A stretch of 8,141 bases of DNA from DAOVDI01 sp965373045 (lineage in GTDB: Bacteria; Acidobacteriota; Aminicenantia; Aminicenantales; Aminicenantaceae): assembly GCA_965373045.1 (NCBI GenBank), contig CBDVEQ010000126.1:1-8141 (forward strand). The letters are read 5' to 3'. The position numbers and the translations under genes are program-made. Below, piece after piece: positions 6,759-8,141 of this stretch (its first letter is position 1; each line of letters begins with the position of its first letter). Below the pieces are notes generated by a model, which was given only the letters and a program-made list of their open reading frames with translations, was not told the DNA's origin and made no database searches.

Positions 6759-6781
6759 GGGAAAGGATGTGCTTCCTTCCC
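6759..6781. other. Hairpin in the kinase-GGT gap, followed by a T-tract on the plus strand
   Basis: GGGAAAGGA (6759-6767) pairs with TCCTTCCC (6774-6781) as an 8-bp stem with one bulged A and a 6-base loop. On the plus strand TTTTTATTTT follows, as in an intrinsic terminator, but no plus-strand gene is seen to its left. On the minus strand the stem ends 2 bases before the GAGGAGG of the GGT-like gene, so in that transcript it could affect translation start. Either reading is tentative. Confidence 0.35.
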
Positions 6782-6804
6782 TTTTTATTTTAAGACAGTG
6801 GGCA

Positions 6805-8141
6805 CTAACGCTTTTCTAATATTGATCCTGCCATAACCAATGTAATAATCTTTTCGAGTATTTCTCCCTTCAGAGGTTTGGTCACGTAATCATCCATTCC
6901 GGCACGTATGCACTTATCCCGATACCCGGAGAGCGCATGTGCTGTCATCGCAATGATAGGAATATGTCCACCGCTCTTTTTTTCCTGCGATCTTATCTCT
7001 CTGGTCGCTTCGAATCCATCCATATTTGGCATCTGTACGTCCATGAGGATCAGATCAAAGGTCTGTTCTTTCATTTTAACCAGGACATTTTCTCCATCAA
7101 CCGCTATAGTCACTAAATGTCCGTATTTTTCGAGAATCCTGGATGATACCTTCTGATTGATAATGTTGTCCTCTGCCAGCAAAACCTTTAAACCTTTTTT
7201 TGATTCACGAACAGAATGACGAGTGATCAACTGCTCATTGTCCTTCTCTTCGGTTTTTGTTCCGAATATCAATAAAATTGCATTTAAAAGTTCAGACTGT
7301 TTGATAGGTTTGAGCAGATAACCTCTGATCCCGAGCTCGCGGCATCTCGCCGCATCTCCCCGGTTCCCCGACGAAGTCAACATCATGATAATTGCGTTAC
7401 CCGAATAATCCTCCTCGATCATCCGCTCCACCAGACTAAATCCGTCCATTTCAGGCATCTGATAATCAATCAGGATAAGATCGAACTTCTTGCCGGCTTT
7501 TTTATCTCTCGAGATCTCATTCAAGGCCACCTTCCCGCTTTCAACCGCCTTGGGAATCATCTTCCAATTTTTAAGCATACCGTAAAGAACCAGGCGATTT
7601 ATAGGGTTGTCATCCACGATCAGGGCGGACATATTCCGCAGTCTATCAAATTTCGCACGAACAGTCCTTCTTGGCTCCTTTACCATATGATCGAATACAA
7701 CAGTAAAGTGAAACCGGCTTCCCTTTCCTTTCTCGCTTTCCACCCAGATCCTACCGCCCATGAGATGAACCAACATACTAGAAAGGGTGAGGCCGAGACC
7801 AGTGCCTCCGTATTTCCCGGTTAAGGAACTATCAACCTGAGCAAAATACTGAGATATCATCGCCAATTTATACTTGGGAATACCGATTCCTGTATCGGCA
7901 ACAGTAAAATGCATTGTGATCTTTGAGCCCGATATTGCCTGCTCCCTAACCGAAACATCGATCTCTCCTTTTTCAGTAAATTTGATGGCATTATTAATCA
8001 GATTGATCAGGACCTGCCTCAAGCGGCCGGGATCACCGGAAACACTATAATTCAATTCCGGCGGTATATCAGCGATCAACTTCAATCCTTTTTGATTAGC
8101 CTGCATTGCCAAGGAGGATACCGTATCATTGAATGTATCGT
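6805..8141 (-). CDS. Hybrid sensor histidine kinase, C-terminal part (HATPase plus two receiver domains); N-terminus beyond the right edge
   Basis: The frame is open to the right edge (444 codons seen), so the sensor and His-phosphorylation domains are missing. The first visible residues (FNDTVSSL...QKGLKL) are the linker that normally follows the HisKA helices. The TTG at 8112 lies inside this linker and is not a start. Numbering from 8112, the ATP-binding domain has the N box NLINNAIKF (37-45), the G1 box DTGIGIP (73-79) and GGTGLGL (102-108). Receiver 1 has D167-D168, phospho-Asp D216 (IDYQMP), T246 and K268. Receiver 2 has E314-D315, phospho-Asp D358 (MDVQMP), T390 and K412. All catalytic and switch residues are intact. 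The protein ends about 23 residues after K412 with no HPt domain, so phosphate must pass to a separate protein or the receivers act directly. The input signal cannot be judged from this window. Confidence 0.95.
   Translation of the reverse strand, partial: DTFNDTVSSLAMQANQKGLKLIADIPPELNYSVSGDPGRLRQVLINLINNAIKFTEKGEIDVSVREQAISGSKITMHFTVADTGIGIPKYKLAMISQYFAQVDSSLTGKYGGTGLGLTLSSMLVHLMGGRIWVESEKGKGSRFHFTVVFDHMVKEPRRTVRAKFDRLRNMSALIVDDNPINRLVLYGMLKNWKMIPKAVESGKVALNEISRDKKAGKKFDLILIDYQMPEMDGFSLVERMIEEDYSGNAIIMMLTSSGNRGDAARCRELGIRGYLLKPIKQSELLNAILLIFGTKTEEKDNEQLITRHSVRESKKGLKVLLAEDNIINQKVSSRILEKYGHLVTIAVDGENVLVKMKEQTFDLILMDVQMPNMDGFEATREIRSQEKKSGGHIPIIAMTAHALSGYRDKCIRAGMDDYVTKPLKGEILEKIITLVMAGSILEKR

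Noticed and set aside
8110..8112. TTG as the start of the kinase gene
   Set aside because: The upstream nine codons continue the usual HisKA-to-HATPase linker (FNDTVSSL), so the gene runs off the right edge.

Overview
The window looks like chromosomal DNA from a Gram-negative-type bacterium of moderate GC content. The evidence is a run of exported proteins with N-terminal signal sequences, a candidate lipoprotein, a hybrid sensor kinase, and AGGAGG-type ribosome binding sites. The style (many secreted M14 and GGT-like hydrolases, degenerate intergenic repeats) would suit Acidobacteriota, Aminicenantes or deltaproteobacterial relatives, but nothing seen here fixes the phylum. No plasmid, phage, transposase, CRISPR, tRNA or rRNA signature was seen.

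Every supported gene lies on the minus strand, so the reading order is right to left. At the right edge is the C-terminal part of a hybrid histidine kinase (HATPase plus two receiver domains). After 58 bases comes a gamma-glutamyltransferase-like Ntn hydrolase, probably a lipoprotein. Next is a roughly 600-base gene-free region full of degenerate repeats. Then comes a tight three-gene operon: a large M14-fold protein that has lost its catalytic residues, an apparently intact M14 zinc carboxypeptidase that overlaps it by 4 bases, and, 38 bases further, a small exported protein cut by the left edge.

The likely common theme is processing of peptides or amides in the cell envelope. The GGT-like protein keeps its nucleophile but lacks the residues that recognise gamma-glutamyl groups. 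The M14 pair combines an active enzyme with a probable pseudoenzyme that keeps the same acidic DxDxDG loops and the same C-terminal domain. Whether the kinase regulates any of this cannot be told from the sequence.

The most notable points are the translationally coupled active/inactive M14 pair, the altered substrate pocket of the GGT-like protein, and the 4275-4871 intergenic region. That region holds a long imperfect hairpin built from 9-base units and three copies of a TATCGGCA-type motif.
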